Shown here: positions 9,524 to 18,066 of the stretch, piece by piece
How the letters are laid out: the number at the start of each line of letters is the position of its first letter
Numbering within the stretch: the first letter of the stretch is position 1
Origin: Pontibacter russatus
GTDB lineage: Bacteria; Bacteroidota; Bacteroidia; Cytophagales; Hymenobacteraceae
DNA: 64,000 bases
Assembly (NCBI RefSeq): GCF_009931655.1
Contig: NZ_CP047984.1
Span: 1,550,001-1,614,000 of the forward strand
Direction: 5' to 3'
The notes under the pieces: model-generated
Seen by the model: only the letters and a program-made list of their open reading frames with translations
Told to the model about the DNA's origin: nothing
Databases searched by the model: none
Made by a program: the position numbers and the translations under genes

Positions 9524-10018
9524 TCAGGAGGCAGCGCCACCTATTTTCTCTACAATCAGCTTTGCCCTTTTTGCATCTCCTTCCCGCTCCAAGCCGGGAA
9601 AAGGCTGCACCTCCACCAGCCGGAAGATATAGGCCGTCTCCCCCACGGCAACAGTAGCACTGTGGGTGCTGCGGATGCCGCCTGCGCCGCAGGCCCCAAT
9701 GCAAAGCTGTATATTCTCTGCTTTCCCCTGGCTGTTGGATGCCGAGAGCACGAGCGAGGCGCTGCCGTACTGCACGCAGGTGGCCTTGGCCGGGCAGCGC
9801 GAATCGTTGAGTTCACCGGCCGTCACGTGCAGCTTGCGCGGAGTGTCTCCGCCGTAGAGCGTCACCTGGTCGAACTGCTGCACCGTGAACTCCTGCCCGA
9901 ACTTAATGCCTTCCGCCACGGCATAGGTGCCGGCAGGTTTCTCAGGCGCTGTGGCGGTGTCGTTATCGCACTGCAGGAGCAGCAGCATCAGCAAAGGGAC
10001 ATAGAGGTAGTTCAGCAT
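9524..10018 (-). CDS. small lipoprotein of unknown function
   Basis: 164 residues. The N-terminus MLNYLYVPLLMLLLLQCDND is a lipoprotein signal with Cys at residue 17. The mature part has a conserved-looking Cys pair in LNDSRCPAKATCVQYG and a second in LCIGACGAGG, and a beta-strand-rich pattern. I do not recognise a named family with certainty. It is convergent with the NYN gene (29 bases apart) and separate from the next gene by a strong hairpin at 10137-10180, so it is probably transcribed alone. Confidence 0.75.
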   Translation of the reverse strand: MLNYLYVPLLMLLLLQCDNDTATAPEKPAGTYAVAEGIKFGQEFTVQQFDQVTLYGGDTPRKLHVTAGELNDSRCPAKATCVQYGSASLVLSASNSQGKAENIQLCIGACGAGGIRSTHSATVAVGETAYIFRLVEVQPFPGLEREGDAKRAKLIVEKIGGAAS

Positions 10019-10136
10019 CGGGATTCAGAGAGGGTTTATAGGTAGGAGCCCGGTTTTGAGGCTATGGTTGCATGCGGCGGCAGAATCTTATACCCCACTC
10101 TCTAAAGCGCACCGAATCAGTAGCATGAACACGGCA

Positions 10137-10180
10137 AATAGAAAAGGGAGCGCTGCCGTGGCAGCGCTCCCTTTTCTATT
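10137..10180. terminator. perfect 21-base-stem hairpin terminator
   Basis: Arms 10137-10157 and 10160-10180 are perfect inverted repeats separated by two bases, with A-rich left and T-rich right flanks. It lies directly downstream of the minus-strand ThuA gene and would end its transcript. Confidence 0.85.
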
Positions 10181-10198
10181 GTTCTATATATGTTTGGC

Positions 10199-10971
10199 TT
10201 ATTCCTCGCCCATGGCATATTCTATCCCGCCCCATATATGCTGCAGGAACAGCGAGTCGCTGTAGCTTTCCTTGGTATGGCCCAGCCCGGTGTAGAAGGC
10301 GCGGCCGCCATCGTAGTCGTGGTACCAAACAATCGGGTGGTTCTCGCCGTTCTCGCCGCCCTCGTAGGTGCTCTCATCGAGCGTGGCCAGCACGTTCACC
10401 TCCGGGTTGATGTCCTTATAATTATATAGTTCGTCGAACAGCTCCCAGTCGTCGGGCAGGTGGCTGGTGGAAGGGTGACTCTTGTCTTTTACCCTCACAA
10501 TGGCGTCCTGCTGCTTGGGATGGCTCAGGAAGTAGGCACCCACCAGTTTGTTGTACCAGGGCCACTCATACTCGGTGTCGGCAGCGGCATGTATGCCCGC
10601 AAAACCGCCCCCGCCTGGATGTACTGCTCGAAAGCCACCTGCTGCGCACTGTCCAGCACATCCTGCGTGGTGCTCAGGAACACAACGGCATCATACTGCT
10701 GCAGCGAGTCTGGGTTGAAGTATGTCGCGTTTTTGGTGGTGTCTACCGCCACGTTGTGCTCACGGCCCAGCTTCTGGATAGCCGCAATCCCGTCCGGAAT
10801 AGACTCGTGGTAAAAACCGCTCGTTTTCGAGAACACCAGGATGCGGGGCACATCCGCCGTTTCTTCATCCGCCACTGCAGCCGGGGGCGCCTGGGGCTCA
10901 GAGGCCGGGGAAGAACAAGCACCGCAGGCAGCCAGCAGCGCAAATCCGTAAAGAAGCAATTCTTTTTTCAT
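10199..10971 (-). pseudogene. ThuA-domain lipoprotein, single-base frameshift
   Basis: The gene begins at the ATG at 10971 with a lipoprotein signal (MKKELLLYGFALLAACGACSS). The ThuA glutamine-amidotransferase-like fold follows: PRILVFSKTSGFYHESIPDG, then VDTTKNATYF and YDAVVFLSTT. After EQYIQAG the frame becomes nonsense and stops at 10525. Adding one G to the G5 run (C5 at 10608-10612 on the plus strand) restores the expected GGGFAGIHAAADTEYEWPWY and joins the downstream frame LVGAYFLSHPKQQ that runs to the stop at 10199, ending WGGIEYAMGEE. The restored protein would be about 257 residues. The break is in a homopolymer, so either a recent inactivation or a sequencing error. A related intact ThuA gene lies at 32616. 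Confidence 0.85.
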
Positions 10972-11158
10972 GTGAAGAGGGTTGTGTTTAGGATGAGAAG
11001 AGGTATAAACATAGCTTTTTATGTCCTGAAATGAAAGCCTGTGGCAATATAGTTTTAACATTGATTTCTCCTTTTCTAACGCCGGGCTTTTAGGGTGATG
11101 CCTGGCAGGTATAGAAGCGGCTAGCCATCTGACGCCCTCTCCAGTCAGTAAAGGATTT

Positions 11159-11863
11159 CTAAAGAATGCCTTTTGCCTCCGGAAGCGCCAGCAGCGCCCA
11201 CTCCCGGTGCATTTTGCCGGAGTAGTGCAGGCCGTCGCTGGCTATATAGGATACATCGGCGGCCGCCGTTCTGGTTGACGGGGTGATGTCGATGAACGTG
11301 GCGCCTGTAGCCTGAGTCACTTCTTTGGCTACGGCATTGAAGGCGTCTATCTCCTCCGAAACACGCTGGCGGTCGCGACCCTGCCCGAAGGGGGTGGCGC
11401 CCCAGTCCGGGATAGACAGCACCAGCACATTTTTCGGGTTTCCTTTCGCCAGCCGGATGGAGGTTTGCAGCAGGGCGCTGAACTCCGTGCGGTAGTCGGC
11501 AAGCGGCAGCCCGCGGTACTGGTTGTTCACGCCTATCAGCAAGGTCACCAAGTCGTAGGTGGGCGCTGGGTCGGCGGAGGCGATGGCGCTGGCCAGTTCG
11601 GAGGTGGTCCAGCCGGTGCGGGCGATCGTAACGGGGTCGCTGACAGCCACGCCTTCTGCCCGGAGCATTTCCGCCAGTTGCATGCCCCACTGGTCGGCGG
11701 CAGGCACGCTTTCGCCAATGGTGTAGGAATCGCCCAAGGCCAGATAGGTTTTCATGTTGGCTTCGGTCGGAGGCGTCGGGTTAACTGCGGGTTCGGGCAT
11801 GTCTTCTTTGCAGGCGGTAAAGGTTATCAGCAATAGTAGAAATAAAGAATGGTAACGTCGCAT
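11159..11863 (-). CDS. SGNH/GDSL-family hydrolase lipoprotein
   Basis: 234 residues. The N-terminus MRRYHSLFLLLLITFTACKED is a lipoprotein signal with Cys at residue 18. The SGNH esterase blocks are present: YLALGDSYTIGES with the nucleophile Ser near residue 46, the Gly/Asn blocks as TGWTTSE and LIGVNNQYRG, and DGLHYSGKMH with the Asp-His pair near the C-terminus. Expected to hydrolyse acyl or acetyl esters at the cell envelope; the substrate is not apparent. It is 188 bases upstream of the broken ThuA gene on the same strand; with a gap this size the two may or may not be co-transcribed. Confidence 0.85.
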   Translation of the reverse strand: MRRYHSLFLLLLITFTACKEDMPEPAVNPTPPTEANMKTYLALGDSYTIGESVPAADQWGMQLAEMLRAEGVAVSDPVTIARTGWTTSELASAIASADPAPTYDLVTLLIGVNNQYRGLPLADYRTEFSALLQTSIRLAKGNPKNVLVLSIPDWGATPFGQGRDRQRVSEEIDAFNAVAKEVTQATGATFIDITPSTRTAAADVSYIASDGLHYSGKMHREWALLALPEAKGIL

Positions 11864-12335
11864 TGGTTTTCATTTGTTTCATCTTTATATACTCTTCCGG
11901 GAGGACTGCAGATTTATCGTGCTGGCTATATATGGTGCAATCAAAGAAAGTCAGTTTGCTTTTCGTAATCGCTGCGGTGTATGTACTTGAATCTCTAACT
12001 GCATCAAGTTTTGCCTATGCCTTTAACTGCTGTACATCCCACTGGACTCAGTCCTTTTAAGTTTCATAGCTTGTTTTGGTGCTCTCAGGCCGAGAGGCCT
12101 CGTTTTCCCTATCGGCTCTGTGTAAGTGAAGCTGCCCTCGCTCCGCTGCGGGCTGCCTCTCTGCGTTCGGCACCGCATCACTTACAAGGCGCCTCAAGGA
12201 AAAACTGGAAGACCCTTCACTGCCTGCAGAAATAAATATGGTGCTTCTTTATATGTTGGTGGATTTACTAATTCCAATTTCTGGCTTTACTCAGTTTGGA
12301 GGCTAATCTTCGCATTCATATATAACACGCTCCTA
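11864..12335. other. intergenic region upstream of the SGNH gene
   Basis: No convincing protein gene in about 470 bases. A 9-base inverted repeat, TGTAAGTGA at 12121-12129 and TCACTTACA at 12178-12186, encloses a GC-rich segment that can itself fold; it may be a small structured element. The rest is AT-rich with several TATATA sites. Confidence 0.4.
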
Positions 12336-12380
12336 TATATAAAAAGCGCCCGCTGTCAACCAGCGGGCGCTTTTTATATA
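12336..12380. terminator. terminator of the xylBA transcript
   Basis: A perfect 20-base stem (arms 12336-12355 and 12361-12380, 5-base loop) lies 19 bases past the xylA stop on the minus strand. The GC-rich top and A/T-rich base fit a Rho-independent terminator. Confidence 0.85.
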
Positions 12381-12398
12381 GATATGAAATAAAGACGC

Positions 12399-13730
12399 TT
12401 ATATATAGCGGTTCACTAAGTTTTCCAGGTATTCCTGTCTGCCGCTCTTTGCCTGCGGCTCACCGCTTTCGATGGCGTACTGGCGCAAGTCCTCGAGTGT
12501 CAGTTTGCCTTCCTCGAACGCCTTGCCTTTTCCGCTGTCGAAGGAAGCGTAGCGCTCCTGGCGCACTTTCCTGAAATCAGAGTTCTGCAGGATTTTGTCG
12601 GCTGTGATGAGGGCTCTGGCAAACGTGTCGGCGCCACCTATATGGGCGTAGAACAGGTCCGCCGGGTCGGTGGAGTTTCTCCTGATCTTGGCGTCGAAGT
12701 TCACGCCTCCGCCCTGCAGGCCACCGGCCTCCAGGAAAATGAGCATGGCCTCGGTCAGCTCGTTCAGGTTGTTCGGGAACTGGTCAGTGTCCCAGCCGTT
12801 CTGGTAGTCGCCGCGGTTCGCGTCCACCGAACCAAGCACGCCGGCATCGGCGGCCACCTGCAACTCGTGCTGGAAGGTGTGTCCGGCCAGCGTGGCGTGG
12901 TTCACCTCGATGTTGATTTTGAAGTCGTTTAATAAATCGTGCTGACGCAGGAAGCCGATCACGGTGGCACAGTCATAGTCATACTGGTGCTTGGTTGGCT
13001 CCATCGGCTTGGGCTCGATGAAGAACGTTCCCTTGAAACCCTGCTTGCGGGCGTAGTCTTTTGCCGTGTGCAGGAAACGGGCCAAATGCTCCTGCTCGCG
13101 CTTCATGTTGGTGTTCAGCAAGGTCATATACCCTTCACGACCTCCCCAGAACACATAGTTCTCACCGCCAAGGGCAATTGTCGCATCCAATGCGCCTTTT
13201 ACCTGCGCGGCTGCGTGGGCCAGCACATGGAAGTCCGGATTCGTGGAGGCACCGTTCATATAGCGCTCGTGCGAGAACACGTTGGCCGTTCCCCAAAGCA
13301 GTTTCACGCCGCTTTCTGCCTGCTTCTGCTTCGCATACTCCACCATGGTCTGCAGCCGGCGGTCGTTTTCTGCGACGTCGTTGCCATAGTCCACCACGTC
13401 CACATCGTGGAAGCAGTAGTAGGGCATTCCCATTTTGGTGATGAACTCGAAGGCGGCATCCATTTTCGCTTTGGCGCGCCCGATCACGTCTGAACTCTCA
13501 TCCCAGGGGAAATGCATGGTAGGGCCTCCGAAAGGGTCAGAGCCGTTGGCATTGAAGGAGTGCCAGTAAGCCACCGAGAACTTGAAATGCTCTTTCAGGG
13601 TTTTACCGGCCACCACTTTGTTCTCGTCGTACCAGCGGTACGCCAGCGGGTTGTCCGACTCCGGCCCCTCGTACTGTATCTTTCCTATTCCTTTAAAGAA
13701 TTCTTTTTCTCCTATCAGCGGATTTGCCAT
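12399..13730 (-). CDS. xylA: xylose isomerase XylA
   Basis: 443 residues, the normal length of the long (class II) xylose isomerases. The cytoplasmic TIM-barrel enzyme converts D-xylose to D-xylulose with two divalent metal ions. Visible signatures: HFPWDES near residue 75, [13 protein letters not shown] with the catalytic His near residue 105, [38 protein letters not shown] carrying metal ligands, [16 protein letters not shown] and [19 protein letters not shown]. It is the distal gene of a xylB-xylA operon (28-base gap) ended by a strong terminator. The divergent LacI gene and the palindromic operator upstream of xylB make xylose-responsive control likely. Confidence 0.97.
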   Translation of the reverse strand: MANPLIGEKEFFKGIGKIQYEGPESDNPLAYRWYDENKVVAGKTLKEHFKFSVAYWHSFNANGSDPFGGPTMHFPWDESSDVIGRAKAKMDAAFEFITKMGMPYYCFHDVDVVDYGNDVAENDRRLQTMVEYAKQKQAESGVKLLWGTANVFSHERYMNGASTNPDFHVLAHAAAQVKGALDATIALGGENYVFWGGREGYMTLLNTNMKREQEHLARFLHTAKDYARKQGFKGTFFIEPKPMEPTKHQYDYDCATVIGFLRQHDLLNDFKINIEVNHATLAGHTFQHELQVAADAGVLGSVDANRGDYQNGWDTDQFPNNLNELTEAMLIFLEAGGLQGGGVNFDAKIRRNSTDPADLFYAHIGGADTFARALITADKILQNSDFRKVRQERYASFDSGKGKAFEEGKLTLEDLRQYAIESGEPQAKSGRQEYLENLVNRYI

Positions 13731-13758
13731 AGCTTTATAATTTAATTGTTGTTGATAT

Positions 13759-15243
13759 TTATTTCCTGTTCAGTTGGTCCAGCAGCAGCGCTTTCCACTC
13801 CTGGTATATAGGCTCAAATACGGCGGTGGCCTGCGGCTCTATCAGCTTCACCGGCCGGAAATTGCTGAAGGCCTCCTCCGGCGATTCGAATACTGTCGCA
13901 CCGATACCTGCCCCTAACGCCGCCCCTACGCTTCCGTCGTTCATATATAGCTCCACGGGAACGTTGGTGGCATCCACAAAAGCCTGCGCAAACAGCGGAC
14001 TCAGGAACAGGTTGGCCTGCCCCGCCCGGATTACCTGCGGATTCATGCCGTTCTCGCGCATAATGTCCAAACCGTAGCGGAAGGCAAACACGATTCCCTC
14101 CTGCACCGCCCGGAAAATGTGCGCCTGCGTGTGCAGGTTCAGGTCGATGTTGAGGATATGCGCCCCTACGATTTTGTTGTTGAGCATGCGCTCTGCCCCG
14201 TTGCCGAAGGGCAGGATGCGCAGGCCGTCGCTGCCGGCAGCAATCTGCTGCGCCGCCTCGTTCATGGCGGCATATCCCTGGCCCCCGCCCACGTTGTTTT
14301 TCACCCAGCTGTTGAGGATGCCGGTGCCGTTGATGCACAGCAGCACGCCCACCCGCTTCTCGTTTGTTTCGTGGTTCACGTGCGCAAACGTGTTTACGCG
14401 CGACTGCTGGTCATATACCAGCTGGTCGCTCACGCCATATATAACCCCGGAGGTTCCCGCCGTGGCCGCCACCTCGCCCGGCTTCAGCACGTTCAGCGAC
14501 AGCGCGTTGTTGGGCTGGTCGCCTGATTTGTAGGTAACAGGTATGCCTGCTTTCAGACCCAGTGCGGCGGCTATATCCTGCTTTACCTTGCCGTGCTCCG
14601 AAAAAACGGGCTTTACTTCCGGGATGAGCGCCTTGTCGAATTTGAAATACTGGATCACGTCCTCTGAGAGCGCATCCTGCTTAAAGTCCCAGAACACACC
14701 CTCCGACAAGGCCGACGGGCTTGTAGTGATATTGCCGGTGAGCTTCATGGCGATGAAATCGCCGGGCAGCATCACTTTGTATATGCGGCTGTAAGTTTCG
14801 GGCTCGTTCTCTTTTACCCACGCCAGCTTGGAGGCCGTGAAGTTGCCGGGCGAGTTGAGCAGGCGCGACAGGCTTTTGTCGTGCCCGATGGCGTCGAAGG
14901 CTTTGTTGCCGATCTCCACGGCGCGGCTGTCGCACCAGATGATGGAGTCGCGGAGCACGCGCTGCTCTTTGTCTACCACCACCAGGCCGTGCATCTGGTA
15001 GGCGATGCCGATGGCGCTGATGTCCTGCGGGTTGTAGCTGCCGCTGGCGTTCGCTTTGGCTATCGCCTTCTGCGCGTGTTCCCACCACATCTCCGGCGAC
15101 TGCTCGGCCCAGCCGGGCTTTACGGAGGTGATGGCCGACTCCGTGTCGGGATACTGCGCGGCGGCAACGGTTTGCTGCGTCTGGGCGTCCACCACCGACA
15201 CTTTTATGGAGGAAGTGCCTATGTCTATTCCTAATAACAACAT
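13759..15243 (-). CDS. xylB: xylulokinase XylB
   Basis: 494 residues, FGGY sugar-kinase family, cytoplasmic; phosphorylates D-xylulose to xylulose-5-phosphate with ATP. The phosphate-binding start [20 protein letters not shown], the substrate region [11 protein letters not shown], the catalytic-site segment [11 protein letters not shown] and the C-terminal ATP-site segment ([31 protein letters not shown]) are all present. First gene of the xylB-xylA operon and divergent from the LacI regulator at 15470. The coding sequence contains three TATATA hexamers (13805, 13944, 14438), with Ile at Tyr-neighbouring positions written ATA although ATC dominates elsewhere. Confidence 0.96.
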   Translation of the reverse strand: MLLLGIDIGTSSIKVSVVDAQTQQTVAAAQYPDTESAITSVKPGWAEQSPEMWWEHAQKAIAKANASGSYNPQDISAIGIAYQMHGLVVVDKEQRVLRDSIIWCDSRAVEIGNKAFDAIGHDKSLSRLLNSPGNFTASKLAWVKENEPETYSRIYKVMLPGDFIAMKLTGNITTSPSALSEGVFWDFKQDALSEDVIQYFKFDKALIPEVKPVFSEHGKVKQDIAAALGLKAGIPVTYKSGDQPNNALSLNVLKPGEVAATAGTSGVIYGVSDQLVYDQQSRVNTFAHVNHETNEKRVGVLLCINGTGILNSWVKNNVGGGQGYAAMNEAAQQIAAGSDGLRILPFGNGAERMLNNKIVGAHILNIDLNLHTQAHIFRAVQEGIVFAFRYGLDIMRENGMNPQVIRAGQANLFLSPLFAQAFVDATNVPVELYMNDGSVGAALGAGIGATVFESPEEAFSNFRPVKLIEPQATAVFEPIYQEWKALLLDQLNRK

Positions 15244-15307
15244 ATATGCTATGGTTTGAGTAGCTTATCCTTTGGATTCCTCTTCTTTTCAGGAAGAAGC
15301 CAGGTTC

Positions 15308-15325
15308 TATGCCAACGTTGGCATA
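15308..15325. promoter_or_regulatory. LacI-type operator between xylB and lacI-1
   Basis: TATGCCAACGTTGGCATA is a perfect 18-base palindrome with the central CG typical of LacI-family operators. It lies 65 bases before the xylB ATG and 145 bases before the regulator's start, so one site could control both directions. The half-site TGCCA differs from the TGCAA half-sites found near lacI-2. Confidence 0.8.
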
Positions 15326-15429
15326 AATTTGAAAAGTTTTGTTTACATTCACAAGTGTTCACTTACTTATTCTTTTCAGATGGCCGGTTACGGCCTGCTA
15401 TATTTCAACCTGTGGAAAGAAAGAAGCCT

Positions 15430-15437
15430 TACATTTG
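15430..15437 (+). promoter_or_regulatory. TAnnTTTG -7 box of lacI-1
   Basis: TACATTTG matches the Bacteroidota -7 consensus and ends 32 bases before the TTG start of the regulator gene. Confidence 0.45.
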
Positions 15438-15469
15438 TTCATCTCTGTTTTTGATTTGAGTAGAAACCG

Positions 15470-16498
15470 TTGAAAAAAGTCACCATACAGGACATCGCCA
15501 AAGAGCTGGGCATTTCCTTCTCCACTGTGGCCCGGGCACTGAATGACCACCCGGCCATCAGCGAGGCCACCAAAAAAGCGGTGCGGGAAACGGCGCAGAG
15601 GCTGAACTACCGCCACAACAAACTGGCCTCTTCCCTCCGCTCCGGCCACAGCAACACCATTGGCATCCTCGTTCCCAGCCTGGATGTCAGCTTCTTCAGC
15701 TCGGTAGTGCACGGCATCGAGAAGATCATGAACGAGAACGGATACAGCATCCTGCTCTACCAGTCGAACGAGTCCTATGAAAGCGAGAAGAAGGGCATCG
15801 AGACGTTCCTGAATTCGAGGGTTGCGGGCATCATCGCCTCTGTGGCGAAGGAGACGACACGGCACGAGCATTTCACAGAGATCAAGCGGCGGCGCATCCC
15901 CCTCCTGTTCTTCGACCGCGTGGTGGAGGCGCTTCAGGTGCCTTCCGTTACGATAGACGACTACAAAGGCGGTTTTCTGGCGACAGAACATCTGATAAAG
16001 CAAGGCTACCAACGCATCGTGCACATCACTGCCGTGCAGACCATCGGCATCTTCAAGGAAAGGCTGAGGGGCTATATGGATGCCCTGAAACTCTACGGGC
16101 TGCCCGTGGACGAAAGCCTGATCCTGTACGGAGACTTCTCGCTGGACTTTGGCCGCCAGTGCATCCGGGAGCTGCACCAGCATCAGGTGGCCTTCGATGC
16201 CGTCTTTGCCCTGGAGGACTTCACGGCGATGGGCGTGCTGCAGCAACTGTTGGAGTACAAGATACGGGTGCCGGAGGAAGTGGGTGTGATCGGTTTTGCC
16301 AACGAGTCGTTTGCCGCGCTGGTCACGCCGGGGCTGTCCACCATCGACCAGCAGACGATTCTGATGGGAGAAGCCGCCGCTGCGCTTTTTCTAAGGATGC
16401 TGAGGTCCGAGGACCTGTACAACAACCTGCCAAAACGCATCGTGCTGGACCCGCACCTGATTGCAAGAGCCTCCACCGCGCGCCGGGCTTCTTCTTAG
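15470..16498 (+). CDS. LacI-family regulator of the xylose genes (TTG start)
   Basis: 342 residues. An in-frame TAG lies at 15461-15463, so the TTG at 15470 is the only start that keeps the whole DNA-binding domain. Residues 1-50 are the LacI helix-turn-helix (KKVTIQDIAKELGISFSTVARALNDHP) with the hinge NKLASSLRSG; the rest is a periplasmic-binding-protein-like effector domain (TIGILVPSLDVSFFS, LFFDRVVE, YQRIVHI, DAVFALEDFTAMG, GVIGFANE). Divergent from xylB-xylA with a perfect palindromic operator between them, so it most likely controls xylBA and itself; xylose or a xylo-oligosaccharide as effector is inferred. Convergent with the GH10 xylanase gene. Confidence 0.9.
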   Translation: MKKVTIQDIAKELGISFSTVARALNDHPAISEATKKAVRETAQRLNYRHNKLASSLRSGHSNTIGILVPSLDVSFFSSVVHGIEKIMNENGYSILLYQSNESYESEKKGIETFLNSRVAGIIASVAKETTRHEHFTEIKRRRIPLLFFDRVVEALQVPSVTIDDYKGGFLATEHLIKQGYQRIVHITAVQTIGIFKERLRGYMDALKLYGLPVDESLILYGDFSLDFGRQCIRELHQHQVAFDAVFALEDFTAMGVLQQLLEYKIRVPEEVGVIGFANESFAALVTPGLSTIDQQTILMGEAAAALFLRMLRSEDLYNNLPKRIVLDPHLIARASTARRASS

Positions 16499-16552
16499 AC
16501 GCACTATATATAATATACCCGCGTCACCGCGAGCGGAACCAACTCTCAACAA

Positions 16553-16596
16553 ACCCTCCGGGGCTTTTCTCATGATGATGGAAAGCTCCGGAGGGT
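16553..16596. terminator. probable terminator between lacI-1 and the xylanase gene
   Basis: Imperfect inverted repeat (outer arms 16553-16561 and 16588-16596, extended by a partly paired CTTTTC/GAAAGC) lies between two convergent genes. No long T run, so the assignment rests on position and stem. Confidence 0.5.
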
Positions 16597-16606
16597 ATCG
16601 CAAATG

Positions 16607-17791
16607 TTATTGGTGGTTTACAGCCGCTTTCATGATCGCCTCAAAGGCGGGCTTTGGCTGGTACTGGCGGTCAAACACCATCGGGTAGCTCGTGCGGCCC
16701 CTGATCGGCCAGTTGTTCAGCCAGGAGTCGTTGTCGGTCACGCCCCAGAAGGTGACGCGGTCAATTTTGTCGCTGTGCTTCAGGAACAGGCCGAACAGCT
16801 CCTCATAGCGCGCCGTCAGCTGCTGCTGCACGGAGTCGGGCAGGCCGTTGGTATAGACGTTGTACTGCTCATCGGCCTCGAACGTGGCGTCGATGTCGGC
16901 GCCCTGGCGGTTGCTCGGGTTGGGCAGCACGTCAATGTCCAGCTCCGTGAACGACACCTTCACACCCAAATCAGCAAAAGCCTGGATGCTGGCCTCAATA
17001 TCCTCCAGGGAGGGCGAGTTCAGCCCGTAGTGCCCCTGCATCCCGACACCGTCCACCTTGATGCCTTTCTCCTGCAGGCTGCGCACCAGGCGCACGGCCC
17101 CCTCGCGTTTGGCTGGCTTCCAGAGGTTGTAGTCGTTGTAATACAGTTCCATCTCCGGGTCGGCCTGGCGGGCGAACTCAAAGGCCTTCTGCAGGTAATC
17201 CTCCCCGATAATCTGGAGCCACTTCGACTGGCGCAGCGTGCCGTCGTCGTTCAGGGCCTCGTTCACCACGTCCCAGCTGTCGATTCTGCCTTTGTAGCGC
17301 CCGGCCACCGTTTTGATGTGGTCTTCCATGCGCTTGAGCAGCACCTCCCGGCTGGCAGGCTGGCCGTTTTCATCCTCAAACACCCAGTCCGGCGTCTGGC
17401 TGTGCCATACCAGCGCGTGCCCCACAATAAACATATCGTTGCGCTCGCCCATGTCCACGTATTTGTCGGCGGGCCCGAAGTTATATACCTCCGGCTTCGG
17501 GTGTACCCTCTCCCACTTGAGCAGGTTCTCGGGGCTGATGGTGTTGAAGTGCCTTTCGATGATGTCGATTCCCTTGCTGTCTTCATCCAGAACGTGCGCC
17601 CCGTTCAGCGCCGCGCCTATATAGAAGTCATCCCGGAAGGCTCCCTTCAGGGTGGTGGGAGCCGAGGCAGTAGCCGGGGTCTGCTGGTTTGCTGTTGCCT
17701 GCAAAGCGGAGGCCTGGTCCAGGCTGGTGCAGGAAGCGGCCAGGCAGGCAACCAGCACCGGCGCGGCAATCAGTATTTTATATAGTTTCAT
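16607..17791 (-). CDS. GH10 endo-1,4-beta-xylanase, lipoprotein
   Basis: 394 residues from the ATG at 17791, which gives a lipoprotein signal (MKLYKILIAAPVLVACLAASC, Cys near residue 21); an ATG 52 codons upstream would destroy it. Residues about 50-394 form a GH10 barrel: VHPKPEVYNF, GHALVWHSQTPDW, the acid/base Glu in DVVNEALND near residue 175, YYNDYN, VDGVGMQGHYGL, the nucleophile Glu in SFTELDIDVLP near residue 283, and FWGVTDNDSWLN. It cleaves internal beta-1,4 linkages of xylan at the cell envelope and would feed the SusCD systems. Transcribed alone; an inverted repeat at 17857-17878 lies 66 bases upstream. Confidence 0.95.
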   Translation of the reverse strand: MKLYKILIAAPVLVACLAASCTSLDQASALQATANQQTPATASAPTTLKGAFRDDFYIGAALNGAHVLDEDSKGIDIIERHFNTISPENLLKWERVHPKPEVYNFGPADKYVDMGERNDMFIVGHALVWHSQTPDWVFEDENGQPASREVLLKRMEDHIKTVAGRYKGRIDSWDVVNEALNDDGTLRQSKWLQIIGEDYLQKAFEFARQADPEMELYYNDYNLWKPAKREGAVRLVRSLQEKGIKVDGVGMQGHYGLNSPSLEDIEASIQAFADLGVKVSFTELDIDVLPNPSNRQGADIDATFEADEQYNVYTNGLPDSVQQQLTARYEELFGLFLKHSDKIDRVTFWGVTDNDSWLNNWPIRGRTSYPMVFDRQYQPKPAFEAIMKAAVNHQ

Positions 17792-17856
17792 GGTACGCGT
17801 GCTTTGGTATATATGGTTTAGTGTAATGTTCCTGCAAATAGACACGCTATATAACA

Positions 17857-17878
17857 CTGTTTGTTGCACAACAAACAG
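17857..17878. promoter_or_regulatory. inverted repeat upstream of the xylanase gene
   Basis: CTGTTTGTTG and CAACAAACAG, 10 bases each, are separated by two bases and centred about 77 bases before the GH10 start. The symmetry suggests an operator; it lacks the central CG of the LacI-type sites in this window, so another regulator would be needed. Confidence 0.45.
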
Positions 17879-18066
17879 CCCGCTCCTTCGGCTTTCGAAG
17901 AAATTTTCCCCTCTGTGCAAGCAAAATGCATCGGTTTCAGGTAGCAAGGCTTTTTCTATCGCATCTAACGGATTGCCATAGACTTAAGATATGCAATCTT
18001 CTATGGAGCGTGCTGGTCAGCGCTGCCCGGGTGTGTACGATGTATGTGGTACGAGCTCAAGGAATC

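Noticed and set aside
12060..12240. Possible tRNA or small RNA gene
   Set aside because: No cloverleaf or CCA-adjacent acceptor stem could be built; only an inverted repeat remains.
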